From NCBI RefSeq assembly GCF_036924535.1, contig NZ_JAZHRT010000001.1, forward strand, positions 2,914,001-2,978,000: a DNA stretch of 64,000 bases, in the 5' to 3' direction. The DNA comes from Bradyrhizobium sp. AZCC 2262. Lineage in GTDB: Bacteria > Pseudomonadota > Alphaproteobacteria > Rhizobiales > Xanthobacteraceae. The number at the start of each line of letters is the position of its first letter. The first letter of the stretch is position 1. Under the pieces are notes generated by a model. That model saw only the letters and a list, made by a program, of their open reading frames with translations, searched no databases and was not told the DNA's origin. Below are positions 9,364-19,416 of this stretch, one piece after another. The position numbers were made by a program, and so were the translations under genes.

Positions 9364-9442
9364 GTCATTCCGGGATGCGCGAAGCGCAGACCCGGAATCT
9401 CGAGATTCCGGGTTCGCATCTTCGATGCGCCCCGGAATGACG
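9364..9442. repeat. Palindromic intergenic repeat, family B, copy 1
   Basis: The centre is a perfect 24-bp palindrome made of ACCCGGAATCTC and its exact complement. It is flanked by the arms GTCATTCCGGGATGCG and CGCCCCGGAATGACG. A second copy with the same perfect core is at 15906-15986. It lies between the Ppx/GppA gene and rlmE, which are on the same strand, and could make a strong RNA hairpin that shapes the relative output of the two genes. Confidence 0.85.
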
Positions 9443-9454
9443 ATGGGGACTTAC

Positions 9455-10144
9455 ATGGCGAAAGACACCACCGGACGGCTCCACGTCACGGTCAAGAGCG
9501 CGGGCAAGCGCAAGCTGTCATCAAAACTCTGGCTGGAGCGGCAGCTCAACGACCCCTATGTGGCGCAAGCCAAGCGGGACGGCTATCGCTCCCGCGCGGC
9601 CTACAAGCTGATCGAGATCGACGACAAATATCGTTTCCTCAAGCATGGCATCGCCGTGGTCGATCTCGGCGCCGCTCCCGGTGGTTGGAGCCAGATTGCC
9701 GCCAAGCGCGTCGGTGCAGTCAACGGCAAGGGCAAGGTGGTGGCGATCGATCTCCTGGAGATGCCGGAAGTCCCCGGCGTCAACTTCGCCCAGCTCGACT
9801 TCCTGGCCGAGGACGCCCCCGAGAAACTGATCGCCATGATGGGCGGTCGCGCCGACGTCGTCATGTCCGACATGGCGCCCAACACCACCGGCCACCGCAA
9901 GACCGATCAGTTGCGCATCGTCGGCCTGATCGAAACGGCCGCAGCGTTTGCCGCCGACGTGCTCAATCCCGGCGGAACGTTTCTGGCCAAGGCCTTTCAA
10001 AGCGGCGCCGATGCCGAACTGGTCGCGCAATTGAAGCGCGATTTCGTCAGCGTCCGTCACGTCAAGCCGGCATCGAGCCGGCAGGATTCGTCGGAGCGCT
10101 ACGTGCTGGCGATGGGATTTCGTAGGCACAACAATCAGCCGTAA
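9455..10144 (+). CDS. rlmE: 23S rRNA (uridine-2552 2'-O) methyltransferase RlmE (FtsJ/RrmJ)
   Basis: The 229-aa product has the RrmJ SAM site [15 protein letters not shown] near residue 70 and the catalytic tetrad K-D-K-E: Lys in RSRAAYKL (about 46), Asp in [12 protein letters not shown] (about 133), Lys in FLAKAFQ (about 173) and Glu in DSSERYVLA (about 208). RlmE methylates the ribose of U2552 in the A-loop of 23S rRNA late in 50S assembly. The frame runs 30 bases upstream into the family B repeat; MAKDTTGRL at 9455 is the natural start. It follows the Ppx/GppA gene. Confidence 0.95.
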   Translation: MAKDTTGRLHVTVKSAGKRKLSSKLWLERQLNDPYVAQAKRDGYRSRAAYKLIEIDDKYRFLKHGIAVVDLGAAPGGWSQIAAKRVGAVNGKGKVVAIDLLEMPEVPGVNFAQLDFLAEDAPEKLIAMMGGRADVVMSDMAPNTTGHRKTDQLRIVGLIETAAAFAADVLNPGGTFLAKAFQSGADAELVAQLKRDFVSVRHVKPASSRQDSSERYVLAMGFRRHNNQP

Positions 10145-10146
10145 AG

Positions 10147-10163
10147 CGCACCTTTAAGGTGCG
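10147..10163 (+). terminator. Short perfect hairpin just after rlmE
   Basis: CGCACCT-TTA-AGGTGCG begins three bases after the rlmE stop codon: a perfect 7-bp stem with a 3-base loop. There is no following T run, so it is more likely a transcript-end stabilising hairpin or a weak terminator than a full intrinsic terminator. Confidence 0.45.
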
Positions 10164-10360
10164 GCGAATATACTCCATCGCCCAAGGTTGCGGCCTGGGA
10201 GAAGACAGTCGCCGAGCCCTGAAGCGAATCCCGTTGGAACTTTCCCGTGCAGGGCGTATTCTTTGGGTCCGGCGCGGTGTGTTTATCCGCATGCAGCCCG
10301 GGCGCCACCGGGAATTTCTGCAGCGAGCCGCGCCTCCGTCTGGGAAGGAGTATTCCCGTG

Positions 10361-11179
10361 ATGGAGCAGAGGACCAAGGTTGGTAATCGACTGTTAGCTG
10401 CGTTGCCGACAGCAGACCTCGATTTGCTTGTGCGTCATTTCCGACTGGTTGAGCTTGAACGGGACGCCGTGCTGGTGCGGTCGGGCGATCCAATAGAACG
10501 GATTTATTTCCCCCTTAGCGGCCTGATTGCCTTCGTCATGGATATGCCGAGCGGACAAACGGTCGCAACCGCCGTTGTTGGCAATGAAGGGGCCGTGGGC
10601 GTCCTGACGACGCTCGGGCCTTCGCTGTCGCCGATGACGGCGGTGGTGCGGGTGGCGGGGGCCGCGTTGCAGATTTCGCCGGCGCAATTTCAGACGGCGC
10701 TTGAACGCAGCAGCGCCTTGAAGGGCGCGGTTCAAACCCACACCCGGGCGCTATTGGCCCAATGGCAGCACGTCGCAGCCTGCAATGCGCTGCACTCGGT
10801 TGAGGCCCGCCTGGCGAGTTGGTTGCTGCAGGTCCACGACCGGATCGACGGCAAGATCCTGCCGGTAACGCAAGAGACGCTTTCTGAATTGCTCGGTGTG
10901 CGCCGCCCCACGGTGACGCATGTCGTATCCAGGCTGCGCGCGTCGGGTGGAATCCGGTCCAATCGGCGGAGCTTGATCGAGATTGACAGGCCGCGGCTCG
11001 AAGCGGCCGCATGCGAGTGCTACCAGCTCATGCGCCGCAGGATCGATCGCATCGTCCTGACGGAAGAGATGAAACCGCCACCGCTTCAGCCCGAAGCTCC
11101 CCTGTTTGCCAGCGTGAACGAAGTGCGGCGGCGTACACCGGCACACGGAGCGGCCGGCCAACGGCCGCGGGGCCACTGA
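10361..11179 (+). CDS. Crp/Fnr family transcriptional regulator
   Basis: The 272-aa product has an N-terminal cyclic-nucleotide-binding-like domain (about residues 10-120; LVELERDAVLVRSGDPIERIYFPLSG is its start) and a C-terminal winged helix with the recognition helix in TQETLSELLGVRRPTVTHVV (about 170-190). The phosphate-binding RxA arginine of true cAMP-binding Crp is not evident, and no Fnr-type Cys cluster is present, so this resembles the large rhizobial group with unknown ligand. The start at 10361 is set by GGGAAGGAG at 10342-10350; the frame is open further up. The C-terminal 40 residues are a Pro/Arg-rich extension. Target genes are not evident from the context. Confidence 0.9.
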   Translation: MEQRTKVGNRLLAALPTADLDLLVRHFRLVELERDAVLVRSGDPIERIYFPLSGLIAFVMDMPSGQTVATAVVGNEGAVGVLTTLGPSLSPMTAVVRVAGAALQISPAQFQTALERSSALKGAVQTHTRALLAQWQHVAACNALHSVEARLASWLLQVHDRIDGKILPVTQETLSELLGVRRPTVTHVVSRLRASGGIRSNRRSLIEIDRPRLEAAACECYQLMRRRIDRIVLTEEMKPPPLQPEAPLFASVNEVRRRTPAHGAAGQRPRGH

Positions 11180-11203
11180 CCGGAGGGCGGCGCCTCGAAA
11201 GCT

Positions 11204-11425
11204 CTACGCCGATTGCAGGGCGAAGGCGGCCCCGTGCATGCGCGATTTCTCTTTCGGCTCGCGAACCCAGGCCTCCCTGGCAAACCATTCGTGATTGACC
11301 TGACGGATCAAACAGAAGGTGCGCGCGAAAAACACCGGGCTGGATCGAAAGCTCTCCCTATCCGCTTTCATGCCTGTCGGGATCGCGTGCCCGGTCCCGG
11401 GGCATTTGATCATGACCTCACCCAT
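11204..11425 (-). CDS. Small conserved hypothetical protein (73 aa)
   Basis: The sequence begins MGEVMIKCPGTGHAIPTGMKAD and carries CPGTGHAIPTG, then SFRSSPVFF, and ends with HEWFAREAWV. I recall this pattern (CPxTGxxIPTG...W..EAW) from small proteins common in Bradyrhizobium, where a second CxxC-type pair may complete a metal site; here only two cysteines remain. The start is supported by GGAGG six bases upstream of the ATG at 11425 (reverse strand). It is convergent with the Crp-type regulator and no function is known. Confidence 0.7.
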   Translation of the reverse strand: MGEVMIKCPGTGHAIPTGMKADRESFRSSPVFFARTFCLIRQVNHEWFAREAWVREPKEKSRMHGAAFALQSA

Positions 11426-11552
11426 CCTGCTCCTCCGTTACTGGATTTTCTGTGCCGGCGGCATGCTGCGTCGCCATCGGCTGGAATGTGCCCTTCTCAC
11501 GGGGGCGTTTGTTCCAGCCGATCCCGGCGGGCTGCAAAGGTTCGATTAAGAA

Positions 11553-12026
11553 CTAGGCCGCCTTCTGCAGCACGCTGGCAAAGCTCTTCTTGATTGGCTC
11601 GGCGGTCTCGGTCGCGACCTTCTGCGCCAGTTCCCAAAGCTCCCGGTTTTGTGCGGACGTGGCTTCGAAATTCTTGCGGCTGTAGGTGGCAGAGACCTGC
11701 AGGATTTCCGACAGCGACTTCGTGCCCATGAGATGGGTGAAAAAATCGAAAGCGGAGGTGGTGTTGGCGCCCGAGATCTCGATGACCTTGGTTGTGTAAT
11801 CCGCGACGCCCCTGGCGTTGGTCGAATAGGCCTCGCGGAGAACGTCAGTGATCGCTCCCGAGGCAGCCTTCATCTTCTCGCAATTGTCCTTCGCCCGAAC
11901 CATGCTCTGCTCGGTGATCCCGCTAAGAATCCCCGGCGCGGTGAAGAACGGCAGGTCCAAGCCGCGCTTCTCGCTGGCTCCAGCTTTCGGATTGGTATTC
12001 TTTTCTTTCGTATCGGCTTCATTCAC
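11553..12026 (-). CDS. Phasin family protein
   Basis: The 157-aa product is Ala/Glu/Lys-rich and entirely helical. The segments AKDNCEKMKAASGAITDVLRE, FDFFTHLMGTKSLSEILQ and NFEATSAQNRELWELAQKVA match phasin_2-type proteins that coat polyhydroxyalkanoate granules or act as general helical scaffolds. The GTG at 12026 is chosen because AAAGGA lies nine bases upstream, although a TTG further up keeps the frame open. An 18-bp perfect palindrome sits 35 bases upstream (12061-12078). No pha biosynthesis gene is in the window. Confidence 0.85.
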   Translation of the reverse strand: MNEADTKEKNTNPKAGASEKRGLDLPFFTAPGILSGITEQSMVRAKDNCEKMKAASGAITDVLREAYSTNARGVADYTTKVIEISGANTTSAFDFFTHLMGTKSLSEILQVSATYSRKNFEATSAQNRELWELAQKVATETAEPIKKSFASVLQKAA

Positions 12027-12060
12027 GGGTCTTCGTCCTTTCAAGCGAAACTGAAATCAA

Positions 12061-12078
12061 ACGCAGATCGATCTGCGT
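12061..12078. promoter_or_regulatory. Perfect 18-bp palindrome upstream of the phasin gene
   Basis: ACGCAGATC is followed immediately by its exact complement GATCTGCGT, 35 bases upstream of the phasin start codon. This is the right place for an operator or a 5' UTR hairpin. Similar half-sites (CGCAGAT/ATCTGCG) occur in the repeat at 21841-21922, so a repeat-derived origin is possible. The rest of the 300-base gap to the DHA2 gene (12027-12327) shows no gene. Confidence 0.5.
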
Positions 12079-12327
12079 CGTGGACCCTCCGTGGTGCGTG
12101 CTGCGGCCCCAAACGATCGAGCCGAGAAGGGTTCCTCCCATCATGGTCGGGTTCTGATGCGGATAGCCGCTTCGCCCGCCTTGACCGGCGATATGGCCGA
12201 CTGACGCCGGAGCTTCAGTTCGCTTTCTGACTCTCGCGCCAGATTCTCTTGCGGCAATATGTCTTGCGCGGTCAGGAATGGCGCAAATCCGGCATTTGGG
12301 CGCTCGAAGCGCTGTGCGCCCGGGCAG

Positions 12328-13803
12328 CTATCCCAGTCGCTGATCCCGCGCGTCCTCGGTGCCTTCACTGGCGGCCTTGGTTGCCGCCTTGGCCGCGCCC
12401 TTGCGGCTGGAAATCTCGACCGCCTTGCGGCCCGAGATTTCATGGCCGGCATCGTCAGGCATCTGCCAGAAGAAATACGCCGACACGGCCGAGATGAGCG
12501 CGACCACGAGGAACGCCGGCGGGAATACAGCGGCGCTCAGTTCGGTGACGTGCTGGTACAGCATGGTCGATTCCACCGAGAACGCCCCGACCGCGACGCC
12601 TGCGGAAATCGCCAGTTGCTGGTTGACGCTGACCAGTGTGGTGGCGCGGCTCATCTGCGCCGGCTCGACCTCGGCATAGGCCACCGTGTTGATCGCGGTG
12701 AACTGCAGCGAACGGAAGAAGCCGCCGACCACCAGGATGATGAAGATCAGCAATAGCGGCGTCGTCACCGTGAACAGGGCGCAGGCGGCGAGGAAAACCG
12801 CGCTGACGACAGCGTTGACGGTCATCATGTTGCGGAAGCCGAAGGCGCGGATGATGCGCGCGGCCAGCGTCTTCATCCCCATCGCGCCGACGGCCGAGGC
12901 GAACGTCACGAGGCCGGACTGGAACGGCGTCAGCCCGAAACCTTCCTGCATCAATAGCGGCAACAGGAATGGCAGCGCGCCGATGCCGAGCCGGAACAGG
13001 AAACCGCCAATGATGCTGGCGCGCATGGTGGAAAGGCGCAGCAGCGAGAAATCCAGCACAGGCGATCCGGTCCGCCGCGCATGCATGACGTAGAGCGTCA
13101 TCGAAATCGAGCCGATCGTGACGAGGCTGGCAACGATCGGCCAGGGCAACAGGCCGAGGCCGGCGACCGAGAGGCCGAAGGCGATGCCGGCCAGGCCGAT
13201 GCCGGCCAGCACCATCCCGTAAAGATCGAAGCGCTCGGGATCATCGCTCTTGATCGGGGCGATGTACTTCATCGCCATGAAGATGCCGAGCAGTCCGATC
13301 GGAATGTTGATCAGGAAGATCCAGTGCCAGGAGAAATAGGTGGTGATGAAGCCGCCGAGCGGTGGACCGACCACCGGCCCGATCAGCGCCGGCACCGTCA
13401 CCCATGCCATCGCATTGACCAGCGCGCTCTTGTCGATCGAACGCAGCAAAACCAGCCGCCCGACCGGCGTCATCATCGCCCCGCCCATGCCCTGCAGGAT
13501 GCGGGCGATGACAAAATGGGTCACGTTCTGCGACAGCGCGCAGCCGATCGACCCGATCATGAATACGGCGATGGCGATCGAAAACACCATGCGAGGGCCG
13601 AAGCGGTCGGCGGTCCAGCCGCTTGCTGGAATGAACACGGCGAGCGAGAGCAGATAGGAGGTGATGGCAAGCTTCAGCGTCAGCGGGCTGGTGCCGATGT
13701 CGGCCGCGATCGCCGGCAGCGAGGTCGCAATCACCGTCGAATCCATGTTCTCCATGAACAGGGCGGTGGCCACGATGAGCGGGATCAGGCGTTCTTTGGT
13801 CAT
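12328..13803 (-). CDS. MFS drug exporter, DHA2 (EmrB/QacA) type
   Basis: The 491-aa product has 14 predicted membrane segments. Motif C-like VTVPALIGPVVGPPLGGFI near residue 140, motif A DRFGPRMVFS near residue 65 and MENMDSTVIATSLPAIA at the N-terminus are typical of the DHA2 family of proton-driven multidrug exporters. The C-terminal tail (about 40 residues) is Lys/Ala/Glu-rich and cytoplasmic. The start is the ATG at 13803; the frame stays open 87 bases more. No HlyD/EmrA-type adaptor is adjacent, so it probably acts alone in the inner membrane. A hairpin AGGGGG...CCCCCT at about 13838-13858 lies in its 5' region. Confidence 0.9.
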   Translation of the reverse strand: MTKERLIPLIVATALFMENMDSTVIATSLPAIAADIGTSPLTLKLAITSYLLSLAVFIPASGWTADRFGPRMVFSIAIAVFMIGSIGCALSQNVTHFVIARILQGMGGAMMTPVGRLVLLRSIDKSALVNAMAWVTVPALIGPVVGPPLGGFITTYFSWHWIFLINIPIGLLGIFMAMKYIAPIKSDDPERFDLYGMVLAGIGLAGIAFGLSVAGLGLLPWPIVASLVTIGSISMTLYVMHARRTGSPVLDFSLLRLSTMRASIIGGFLFRLGIGALPFLLPLLMQEGFGLTPFQSGLVTFASAVGAMGMKTLAARIIRAFGFRNMMTVNAVVSAVFLAACALFTVTTPLLLIFIILVVGGFFRSLQFTAINTVAYAEVEPAQMSRATTLVSVNQQLAISAGVAVGAFSVESTMLYQHVTELSAAVFPPAFLVVALISAVSAYFFWQMPDDAGHEISGRKAVEISSRKGAAKAATKAASEGTEDARDQRLG

Positions 13804-13942
13804 CGGAATCGGGGGACCGGAAATGAGGCAGGCGAGGGGGCCTGTATCATCCCCCTGTCGCACAAGCCATTGCGGAACAGGGCAAACCACCTAAATCCAG
13901 CGTGACGCTGGTATGCACCGTGCCGGCCGCTGGAGGTCCCGC

Positions 13943-14191
13943 ATGATCTACGTTCTTGCCGCCTTGTTGCCGCCGGTCGGGCTGCTCCTGAACGGGCAGC
14001 CGTTTTCGGCGATCTTCAATCTGGTCCTGATCGTGTTTTGCCTGGTTTTCGGGCTGATTTTCCATGTCCTGCTGCTGGTGCCGTCGGCGCATGCGCTGAT
14101 CGCCGTTCACATGAAGCGGGAGGACCGCCGGCACCGCGAGGTGGTGGAGGCGATCCGCCAGCACGGTCCGCCGCCCGGATATCGCTCCTAG
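13943..14191 (+). CDS. Small YqaE/Pmp3-like membrane protein
   Basis: The 82-aa product starts MIYVLAALLPPVGLLLNGQP and has two hydrophobic helices separated by a short turn (GQPFSAIFN), then a charged tail (HMKREDRRHREVVEAIRQHG). The two-helix LPPVG arrangement is that of the YqaE/Pmp3 proteolipid family, which affects membrane potential and stress tolerance; the charged C-terminal extension is longer than usual. GGAGG at 13932-13936 supports the start. A perfect hairpin CCAGCG-TGA-CGCTGG (13897-13911) lies upstream. It diverges from the DHA2 exporter gene. Confidence 0.75.
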   Translation: MIYVLAALLPPVGLLLNGQPFSAIFNLVLIVFCLVFGLIFHVLLLVPSAHALIAVHMKREDRRHREVVEAIRQHGPPPGYRS

Positions 14192-14274
14192 AGCCTCCAC
14201 TAACCCCTTGGGATTGCGGCTTTTCCCGAAAAGCCTGTGCATAGCTGGCAAACGCTTTGATTCGGCGTTCCGCC

Positions 14275-14336
14275 ATGCTATCGACCACCGTCAACCCCAC
14301 CGATGGGCTTCGATTCGACGACGATGCCGATAGCAT
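14275..14336. other. Long-range inverted repeat in the guaB leader region
   Basis: ATGCTATCG (14275-14283) and its exact complement CGATAGCAT (14328-14336) are separated by 44 bases and end 64 bases before the guaB start. The arms could pair in the leader RNA or form a spaced operator. No known purine riboswitch pattern was recognised. Confidence 0.35.
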
Positions 14337-14361
14337 CGCCGGAGGCGGCGTTCATCCATAA

Positions 14362-15891
<1,530 letters not shown>

Positions 15892-15905
15892 TACCTCTCG
15901 CGCCT

Positions 15906-15986
15906 GTCATTCCGGGGCGATGCGAAGCATCGAACCCGGAATCTCGAGATTCCGGGTCTGGTGCTTGCGCACCATCCCGGAATGAC
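15906..15986. repeat. Palindromic intergenic repeat, family B, copy 2
   Basis: The perfect 24-bp core (ACCCGGAATCTC plus its complement) is identical to that at 9364-9442. The outer arms are GTCATTCCGGGGCGATGCG and CCATCCCGGAATGACG. It lies 15 bases after guaB and can form a large hairpin at the mRNA 3' end. Confidence 0.85.
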
Positions 15987-16019
15987 GGCGCGTTGAGCAT
16001 GGACGCACCACCCACTACC

Positions 16020-16096
16020 GTCATTGCGAGCGCAGCGAAGCAATCCATTTCGCCGCTTGCGGAGCTATGGATTGCTTCGCTACGCTCGTAATGACG
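16020..16096. repeat. Palindromic intergenic repeat, family A, copy 2
   Basis: It has GTCATTGCGAGCGCAGCG and GAAGCAATCCA against TGGATTGCTTCGC and CGTAATGACG. It sits directly after the family B copy, making a tandem of two unrelated palindromic elements between guaB and the next gene, whose start is 34 bases further on. Confidence 0.85.
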
Positions 16097-16129
16097 AATA
16101 ACAACGAACAATAATCCGGAGGAACCATC

Positions 16130-17152
16130 ATGTCCCAGGGCAAACGCATCGTCCTTGCCGCGCGTCCCGTCGGCGAACCCAAGCCATCCGATTTCCGCCT
16201 TGAGGAATGTCCAGTACCGACGCCGGGCGCCGGCGAGGTTCTCCTGCGCACCATCTGGCTCTCCCTCGATCCCTACATGCGCGGGCGCATGAGCGACGGG
16301 CCGTCCTACGCACAGCCGGTGCCGATCGACGGCGTCATGGAAGGCGGCACGGTCAGCGAGGTGATCGCGTCCAACAATCCCGGCTTCGCCAAGGGCGACA
16401 TCGTGCTGTCGCGCGCCGGCTGGCAGACGCATGCGGTTTCCGACGGCAAGGGTCTCGCAAAAATCGATCCGAAGATTGCGCCGATCTCGACCGCGGTCGG
16501 CGTGCTCGGCATGCCCGGCATGACGGCGTATACCGGCCTGCTCGACATCGGCAAGCCGCAGGCGGGCGAGACCGTCGTCGTCGCCGCCGCTTCGGGCGCG
16601 GTCGGCTCGGCCGTCGGCCAGATCGCACGCATCAAGGGCGCGCGCGCAGTCGGCATCGCCGGCGGCAAAGACAAGTGCGCCTATGTCAAGAATGAGCTCG
16701 GCTTCGACGATTGCCTCGATCACCGCGAAACCGATTTCCCCGCGAAGCTGAAGTTTGCCTGCCCGGAGGGCATCGACGTCTATTTCGAAAACGTCGGCGG
16801 CGCGGTGTTCGAAGCGGTGTTTCCGTTGCTCAACGCTTTTGCGCGCATTCCCGTCTGCGGCCTGATCGCGCATTACAACGACACACAAGCGGTGGCGCCG
16901 AAATGGGCGGCGGCGATGATGCGCAACGTGCTCACCAAGCGGCTCACCATCCGCGGCTTCATCGTCAGCGACTTCGCCGCGCGTCATGGCGACTTCCTGC
17001 GCGACATGTCGGGCTGGGTCCGCGAGGGCAAGGTCAAGCACAAGGAGTTCGTCACCGAAGGCCTCGACAGCGCGCCGGCCGCGTTCATGGGCCTTCTGAA
17101 GGGCGCCAATTTCGGCAAGCAGTTAGTGCGCGTCGGGCCGGACAGGGCGTAA
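16130..17152 (+). CDS. NADP-dependent oxidoreductase of the MDR superfamily (CurA / leukotriene B4 dehydrogenase-like)
   Basis: The 340-aa product starts MSQGKRIVLAARPVGEPKP and has LSLDPYMRGRMSD near residue 45, GLLDIGKPQAGETVVVAAASGA (about 135-155) and the NADP-binding AVGSAVGQIARIKGARAVGIAGG. VYFENVGGAVFEAVFPLLN near 215 is a hallmark of the zinc-free double-bond reductases (curcumin reductase, PTGR). These reduce the C=C bond of enones with NADPH in the cytoplasm. GGAGGA before the ATG supports the start. The next gene, an SDR, starts 31 bases after the stop, so the two form a probable operon. Confidence 0.9.
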   Translation: MSQGKRIVLAARPVGEPKPSDFRLEECPVPTPGAGEVLLRTIWLSLDPYMRGRMSDGPSYAQPVPIDGVMEGGTVSEVIASNNPGFAKGDIVLSRAGWQTHAVSDGKGLAKIDPKIAPISTAVGVLGMPGMTAYTGLLDIGKPQAGETVVVAAASGAVGSAVGQIARIKGARAVGIAGGKDKCAYVKNELGFDDCLDHRETDFPAKLKFACPEGIDVYFENVGGAVFEAVFPLLNAFARIPVCGLIAHYNDTQAVAPKWAAAMMRNVLTKRLTIRGFIVSDFAARHGDFLRDMSGWVREGKVKHKEFVTEGLDSAPAAFMGLLKGANFGKQLVRVGPDRA

Positions 17153-17182
17153 GCCATCACGCCATCTCGGAGAAGATGAAGC

Positions 17183-17953
17183 ATGTCAGGTATCCTTGAA
17201 GGCAAGGTAGCTCTGGTGACCGGCGGGGCGTCGGGCATCGGCCGCGCCACCGCGGTCGTGATGGCGCGGGAAGGCGCGCGCGTGGCCGTGACGGACCGCG
17301 CCGAGGCTGATGCTGCGGAGACGGTCGGTTTGATCAACGCAGCCGGCGGCCAGGCGATTGCCGTCGGCGGCGACGTGACGCGCGAGGCCGATGTCGCCGC
17401 GATGGTCGCGCGCACGGTCGCGGCCTTCGGGCGGATCGACTGCGCGTTCAACAATGCGGGCATCGCCGGGCGTGCCGTCGGTCCGGCAGGCCAGCGCACG
17501 CATGAACTCAGCCAGGACGCGTTCGATCGTATGCTGGCGGTGAACCTGACCGGCGTGTTCCTCTGCCTCAAATACGAGATAGCGCAGATGCTGTCGCAGG
17601 GCGGTGGCGGCGCGATCGTCAACACCGCTTCCATCGCCGGGCTGATTGGGCTGGCGACCTCGGCCCACTACGTTGCGGCCAAGCACGGCGTGGTCGGGCT
17701 GACCAAGAGCGCGGCGATCGAATATGCCCAGGACGGCATCCGGGTGAACTGCGTCAATCCCGGCTATGTCGCAACCCCGATGACCAAGGAGACGATGGAA
17801 GAGCGCGGCGAGGAAATCCTCGCCAAGGTTCCGATGCGGCGCATGGGTGTTCCCGACGAGATCGCGGAAGCCGTGGCGTGGATGTGTTCGGACAAGGCAT
17901 CGTTCATGACCGGCGCGGCGCACGTCGTTGACGGCGGATACTACGCCGCTTGA
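17183..17953 (+). CDS. SDR family NAD(P)-dependent oxidoreductase
   Basis: The 256-aa classical SDR has the cofactor motif VTGGASGIGRAT at about residues 12-23, NNAGIAG near 93, catalytic Ser in NTASIAGLIG (about 147), YVAAK (Tyr about 161, Lys about 165) and the NPGYVATPMT substrate-binding segment. ADR in the second strand (VTDRAEAD) favours NAD(H) over NADP(H). Substrate not predictable. It follows the CurA-like reductase with a short gap and GGAG precedes its ATG. Confidence 0.92.
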   Translation: MSGILEGKVALVTGGASGIGRATAVVMAREGARVAVTDRAEADAAETVGLINAAGGQAIAVGGDVTREADVAAMVARTVAAFGRIDCAFNNAGIAGRAVGPAGQRTHELSQDAFDRMLAVNLTGVFLCLKYEIAQMLSQGGGGAIVNTASIAGLIGLATSAHYVAAKHGVVGLTKSAAIEYAQDGIRVNCVNPGYVATPMTKETMEERGEEILAKVPMRRMGVPDEIAEAVAWMCSDKASFMTGAAHVVDGGYYAA

Positions 17954-18082
17954 GGCAAAACGCCCTGAAGGTGAACTGCGGCGCCCGTGGGAGCACGCAA
18001 AGTTGACCTAACGGCCACTTGAGGCGGATGGTGGAACGTACCTAACTGATCGCTTGGCTCTGACATCCAATGGAGAAGCCAA

Positions 18083-18418
18083 ATGATCAACTACAAGACT
18101 CTGTCGCTGGGCCTGATTACCGCCACGATGCTGGCCGCTACCCCGGTGATGGCTCAAGGGGTTTATCTGGAACCCGGCGTGATCGGCTACAATTATCCGG
18201 ACTACAACTACGCGGACTACAATTATCCGACCTCCCGCTACGTCACGAGCGGCTACAGCGTCCGGGTAGTTCCCGGACCCGGCTACTATTACGGCAGCCG
18301 ATATTACCCTGCGCCACGCGTCGGTGCGTTCGCAACAGCACCTTGGGATGACGGCTATTACTCCTCCGGCTATTACCCCTCCTACGGCTCCTATGGGCTC
18401 GTTGAGCGGCAGTGGTGA
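18083..18418 (+). CDS. Small secreted tyrosine-rich protein
   Basis: The 111-aa product has a signal peptide (MINYKTLSLGLITATMLAAT..VMAQ, cleavage near residue 25) and a mature part extremely rich in Tyr, Gly, Pro and Ser. It contains the repeated motif YNYPDYNYADYNYP and later GYYYGSRYYPAP and GYYSSGYYPSYGSYG. No domain is recognised; such low-complexity periplasmic or surface proteins are frequent in Bradyrhizobium. GGAGAAG precedes the ATG. It stands alone, 130 bases after the SDR. Confidence 0.75.
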   Translation: MINYKTLSLGLITATMLAATPVMAQGVYLEPGVIGYNYPDYNYADYNYPTSRYVTSGYSVRVVPGPGYYYGSRYYPAPRVGAFATAPWDDGYYSSGYYPSYGSYGLVERQW

Positions 18419-18432
18419 AGCCTTCTGACATG

Positions 18433-18470
18433 TAGAGCATGATCCGAAAATCCTTTGAGGATTATGCTCA
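18433..18470. repeat. Hairpin repeat of the TAGAGCATGATCC type
   Basis: GAGCAT (18435-18440) pairs with ATGCTC (18464-18469), with an inner AATCC...GGATT stem. The opening TAGAGCATGATCCGAAAA resembles a repeat I remember as abundant in Bradyrhizobium. It lies between convergent genes and may serve as a shared 3' end. Confidence 0.55.
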
Positions 18471-18523
18471 AATCAGAGCGATGGAGCGGGTGACGACTTG
18501 AAAGAAGAGTCTCATCCGCTTCA

Positions 18524-19354
18524 TCATCGCCTGCCAATCAGCTCGTCCAGCCAGACGTCGGTCTGGCCGGGCGCCCTGACGTGGCGAACTTCAAAACTAT
18601 CGGACTGAAAGCGGTACTCGACCAGCCCAACCTCCTTGATGCCGATCCGTTCCTGCATCGCGTCGGAGATGACGAATCCAGCCGATGGCGCCCAGACATG
18701 GCGGATATGGCGATAGGTGAAGTCGCGGCGCTGGTGCACGTGACCCGAGGCGACCAGCCGCAAATCGACCGCCGCAAACATATCGATCAGATTTTTGCGC
18801 CTGGGTTGCGGCACATAGCGGATCGCCGATGATTCAATCTCGGGATCGTCGGGCTTGTTCAGATAAAGCGGCTTGTGCAGAAACAGCGCGACCGATTTGC
18901 CATTTGCGCGTGACAGCTCTGACGTGAGCCAGTCGAATTGCTCGGCCTCGCTGTCGATCCCGGTATTCATGATTAGCGAGTTCAACCCGATAAAGCACCA
19001 GCCGGCCTCGTCGAAGCGCCAGCGATCGTTACCGACGACGGAGAGATAATTCTTCCGGCACGCTTCCGTCGCGGGTTGCTTCGGCACGGGGCCGACCGCC
19101 GTAGGATTGTCGCCGATATCGTGATTGCCGGGCAAATGGCGGCACGGCACCGGCAACGCGTCGTGCAGTTCCTTTGCGAACTCGAGATCGGCGCGGCTGG
19201 TCGGGCCGTCGAAGGAGATATCGCCGCTGTTGACCACGAGATCCGGACGCGTCGCGTCGATGTGTTCGCCGACGCGGTGAAAATTGTCGGTGAGTTTCTG
19301 CAGACGGCGCGCGAGGTGGGTATCGGAAATTTGCGTCAGGCGAAATTCGGTCAT
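18524..19354 (-). CDS. Calcineurin-like metallophosphoesterase
   Basis: The 276-aa product has all five metal-ligand blocks of the superfamily: ISDTHLA (about residues 9-15), NSGDISFDG (about 43), LPGNHDIGDN (about 75), LFLHKPLY (about 158) and ASGHVHQRRD (about 206). The order and length match the class III cyclic-nucleotide phosphodiesterase/Icc-like group, which hydrolyse phosphodiesters with two metals; the exact substrate (cAMP, phospholipid or other) is open. It is soluble, has no signal peptide, and precedes the a/b hydrolase gene on the same strand with a 62-base gap. Confidence 0.85.
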   Translation of the reverse strand: MTEFRLTQISDTHLARRLQKLTDNFHRVGEHIDATRPDLVVNSGDISFDGPTSRADLEFAKELHDALPVPCRHLPGNHDIGDNPTAVGPVPKQPATEACRKNYLSVVGNDRWRFDEAGWCFIGLNSLIMNTGIDSEAEQFDWLTSELSRANGKSVALFLHKPLYLNKPDDPEIESSAIRYVPQPRRKNLIDMFAAVDLRLVASGHVHQRRDFTYRHIRHVWAPSAGFVISDAMQERIGIKEVGLVEYRFQSDSFEVRHVRAPGQTDVWLDELIGRR

Positions 19355-19416
19355 GCAGTGTTCCTTTCGGTTTGATCATAGCCAAACCCGAAGTCGGAAC
19401 GATGACGAAAAGCGCC

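Noticed and set aside
12141..12452. Possible 103-aa gene upstream of the DHA2 transporter stop
   Set aside because: Arg/Pro-rich shadow that overlaps the end of the transporter gene in another frame; no ribosome site.
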